Source of the DNA: Epinephelus fuscoguttatus | Taxonomy: Eukaryota; Chordata; Actinopteri; Perciformes; Serranidae | Reading direction: 5' to 3' | DNA: 64,000 bases | NCBI RefSeq assembly: GCF_011397635.1 | Contig: NC_064767.1 | Coordinates: 16,531,537 to 16,595,536 of the forward strand | Part shown: in pieces, positions 61,549 to 64,000 of the stretch | How the letters are laid out: each line of letters begins with the position of its first letter | How positions within the stretch are numbered: the first letter of the stretch is position 1 | The notes under the pieces: generated by a model | What the model was told of the DNA's origin: nothing | Seen by the model: only the letters and a program-made list of their open reading frames with translations | Database searches by the model: none | Position numbers and translations under genes: made by a program

Positions 61549-62240
61549 TGATGTAACATATTGGACTATTATTTCCGTTGATTTATCCTGACATTTAAAC
61601 ATCTACTAAATGATCCTAAACCAGATTGTGTGCAGCTGGTTTGCCTCGAAAAGACAGTTTGTAAAAGATTTTAAGTGGGTCAGGCGACACCGTACCCCAA
61701 GGGTTCTGGCACTGGTCCTTGCAGCACCATTCAGCCCGGGTCACTGAAGAGGGGACATGATGTTTTCAATGAAGTGTCAGTGAACTGGGTCACCCCACAG
61801 TTACTGAACTGTGTCCACACCAGATGGAGCTGCAGGTGGGCCCATACTGTCCCTATACCTCATTAATCAGGCTGGACCCTCAGTGCTGTGGGTGACTGAC
61901 TGTTGGACAGTGACTGAAGGTAAACTGTGAAAAGGAGCCACAGAGTCGTTAAATATTTCAACGGGTTGTGTGAACTGAAATTATAAACTTTGCGGAACTT
62001 TTAAGTATGAGAAAATCAGAAACCAGATTTTTCTGTTGAATAAGAACAAATATACATAACAGCAATTATTGTTTTCATTTCATATATTCGTGCACTATTA
62101 AAACATAAATACAGAACGTGATATTGTGACAAAAATAAGGGGCACAGATGAAAGGAAATAAAAACATCATCAATAAAACGACAGTGTGCTTCTGTGTAAT
62201 ATAGTGCAATAAATTCTACTGGGAGCAGTGGGTTAGTCGG
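61549..62240. other. Region downstream of dhx32
   Basis: Probably includes the dhx32 3' UTR (minus strand). I did not find a canonical AATAAA on the minus strand close to the stop codon. No other gene seen. Confidence 0.4.
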
Positions 62241-63164
62241 TCATTGTATGACACAGCGGTCAGAAGCCTGGTCCTCCTGCGGTTCCACTTGGGAGGCTTG
62301 AGGTTTCTTCTCTTGGCACTGAGGAGCTCCGTGGTTCAAAATGTTTTGGAGGATGTCTTTGCTCTCACTAGGCGGCAGATTGTAGAAGAAATACTGTGGT
62401 GCCATCTGAATGAACCTGGTAAAGGAGAGGACAACGTTGTCGATACAAACAAGAACTAATCTTTTCAATTTGTGTTGGCTTTGAATGACTTCCACTTACG
62501 CTGAATAGAAGAGTTACAGATACTTATATTTCCCCTTTTATTATTTGAACGGCAATGAACGGATCGACACATTTTAAGAACCTAAGAGAGCATGACAAAG
62601 GCTGCAGAGCTTTCTCCTCCTCCATTAAACCACAGCTCCACTTTCCCAGGAATCTGTGCTATCCATAATCCCCTTTCCAACCAGCTGATACTTGAGAACA
62701 GGATTAGGATACCTCCCCTCACAACCAGCATGACTAGTCCCTGCTGAACTGAGGTTTTACATCTGGACCAGACAGGAAAGCGAATGTGTCCATCTGATTA
62801 CATTTAAGCTTCTTTAAATGTGCAGATAAGACGGGTGGTCTGCTGGGTTCTTTTAAAGCATCAAGAGACTGCAGTCTAGTTAAGACTGAACATATTCATT
62901 TATGTGACTGTTAAACAAGTGCACAGTTTAAAATATCCAAAGAACAAAATGTTAAAACAAAGCTGAGACTTACTCCTCCGGTGTTATGTGGGTTGTGGTG
63001 CGGAGGCAGTTGTCCTCGGAGAAGGAGTGCTCATGGAATAGCACCCACTCAGGCAGGCCCAGCTTGGGGCTCTTGGCTCCATAGCCAGACAGAGGATGGA
63101 TCTGTGCCACGTGCTTATGGGTCAGGATGAAGTAGTTCCCTGATCCATCCACGTCCCGCGCCAC
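62241..63164 (-). CDS. dhx32: DEAH-box helicase 32, C-terminal two exons (partial)
   Basis: Two minus-strand coding exons, 63164-62974 and 62415-62241, joined in phase through a GT-AG intron, give the last 121 residues and stop. The 5' part lies beyond the right edge. The piece begins VARDVDGSGNY, continues LTHKHVAQIHPLSGYG, LPEWVLFHEHSFSE and APQYFFYNLPPSESKDILQN, and ends RCVIQ. Human DHX32 has ARDVDGSGNY, LTHKQVAQLHPLSGYS, MPEWVLFHKF, NLPPSESKDILQ and RCTLQ in the same order. This is the OB-fold-containing C-terminal region shared by DEAH-box RNA helicases. The helicase core (motor domains) is not in the window. The exon start at 63164 is chosen because ..CCCTCAG|GTGGCG is a good acceptor and the homology begins there; the frame stays open a little further upstream. 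Convergent with edrf1. Confidence 0.92.
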
Positions 63165-64000
63165 CTGAGGGAAATCATAGCCAGGCACAGTCCGATGGAT
63201 TTCCACAGAGGGACTGGAGTTACTATACTGATATAGGATATACTGTGTATACTGATTTTACCTTGAATAGTGCACATAAAAAAAATCCAACACATAAAAG
63301 ATGACAAGAAAAGGCAACTTCTCTCATAACTTGCAGCTAAAACATTTCAGACTTTGTGGTTTGCCTCTTTTTTGTTGCTGTTTTGTATCTCTTTGTTGTC
63401 ATTATACATCTTTTTGTGGTTTTATGTCTCTCATTTCCTGTTTCTTTGCATCTCTTCGTGTTCATTTTGAGTCTCTTTTAGGCCTGTATATGTTGTAATA
63501 ATCAGAGTGACATTTTGCAGATGAAGGCCAGAGGGGGTGTTGACACTTTGGGCTCCTGGGCCTGTGCCTGGTCGGCCCATTCAGTAATCCATCCATGATT
63601 TCAAGGAGTTAAAATACTGAAACAGTTGAAGTTTTAGTGGCAGTCAAAATACAAAATACTGAGAGAAGCTGAACTGTGGAAGTGTAAGCTGGTATAAGTG
63701 TAAGAACATGTCTCTTGAGATGTAAGAAAGCTGTTGGATAAAACTGTGCATGAACAGTGGAAGTTGTGGAAGTTACAATAGCTGAAGAAGGTTTAAGATG
63801 TTCAGATGCTAAGGCCTGAGACCTGAAAGGGTATTGTAGTGGCTGTTTCACATACCAAAGTTCCTAGGCCATTTAGTTTGTGAGGTGTCTCGGTTTTGTC
63901 TCGTGTTTTGTCCCTTCCAAAGTTACATCTTGTACGGTCCACTACCAACTTGATGTCCTATTTCTATATATTCTCACATATTATCCACTATTATACTTAA
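63165..64000. other. dhx32 intron (no further exon in window)
   Basis: The upstream dhx32 exon, which should encode the segment just before VARDVDG, is not visible up to the right edge. The minus-strand frame at 63609-63851 does not resemble DHX32. Confidence 0.55.

Noticed and set aside
63609-63851. Possible further dhx32 exon on the minus strand
   Set aside because: The translation is Ser/Thr/Val-rich and does not resemble the DHX32 segment expected upstream of VARDVDG.

Overview
This window is nuclear DNA of a teleost fish, most likely a spiny-rayed (percomorph) species. The evidence is split genes with GT-AG introns, protein matches to human EDRF1, TEX36 and DHX32, and many short dispersed DNA-transposon relics that I recognise from percomorph genomes. 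No species call is possible from the sequence alone.

Layout. Positions 1 to about 41.5 kb form a large non-coding region. I found no convincing coding exon there. It holds microsatellites, many degenerate inverted-repeat elements, a local triplication near 28.6-30.4 kb and one CpG-rich patch at 27.9-28.4 kb that could be an orphan promoter or 5' non-coding exon. In human the locus order is CTBP2 - TEX36 - EDRF1 - (MMP21, UROS, BCCIP) - DHX32, so this stretch may be the regulatory region between ctbp2 and tex36 (inference). From 41.6 kb the window is gene-dense: tex36 (minus strand, 4 coding exons), a seven-exon ATG16-like coiled-coil gene without WD40 repeats (minus strand), edrf1 (plus strand, 25 coding exons, all reconstructed with consistent phases, 1244 residues) and the last two coding exons of dhx32 (minus strand, running off the right edge).

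Gene arrangement. The ATG16-like gene and edrf1 are divergent, with about 1.7 kb between start codons; that interval holds two facing ETS-type motifs and an A/T-rich pentamer tract. edrf1 and dhx32 are convergent with about 2.6 kb between stop codons. The genes have no obvious shared pathway: EDRF1 is linked to erythroid/globin gene expression, DHX32 is a DEAH-box helicase family member, TEX36 has unknown function, and the ATG16-like protein carries sequence features of the autophagy ATG5-binding and coiled-coil regions.

Most notable points: the short WD40-less ATG16-like gene at a locus where I recall no mammalian counterpart; a GC-AG intron in edrf1; a near-perfect 0.6 kb fold-back element between tex36 and the ATG16-like gene; and several nested transposon insertions for which an empty-site copy is also present in the window.
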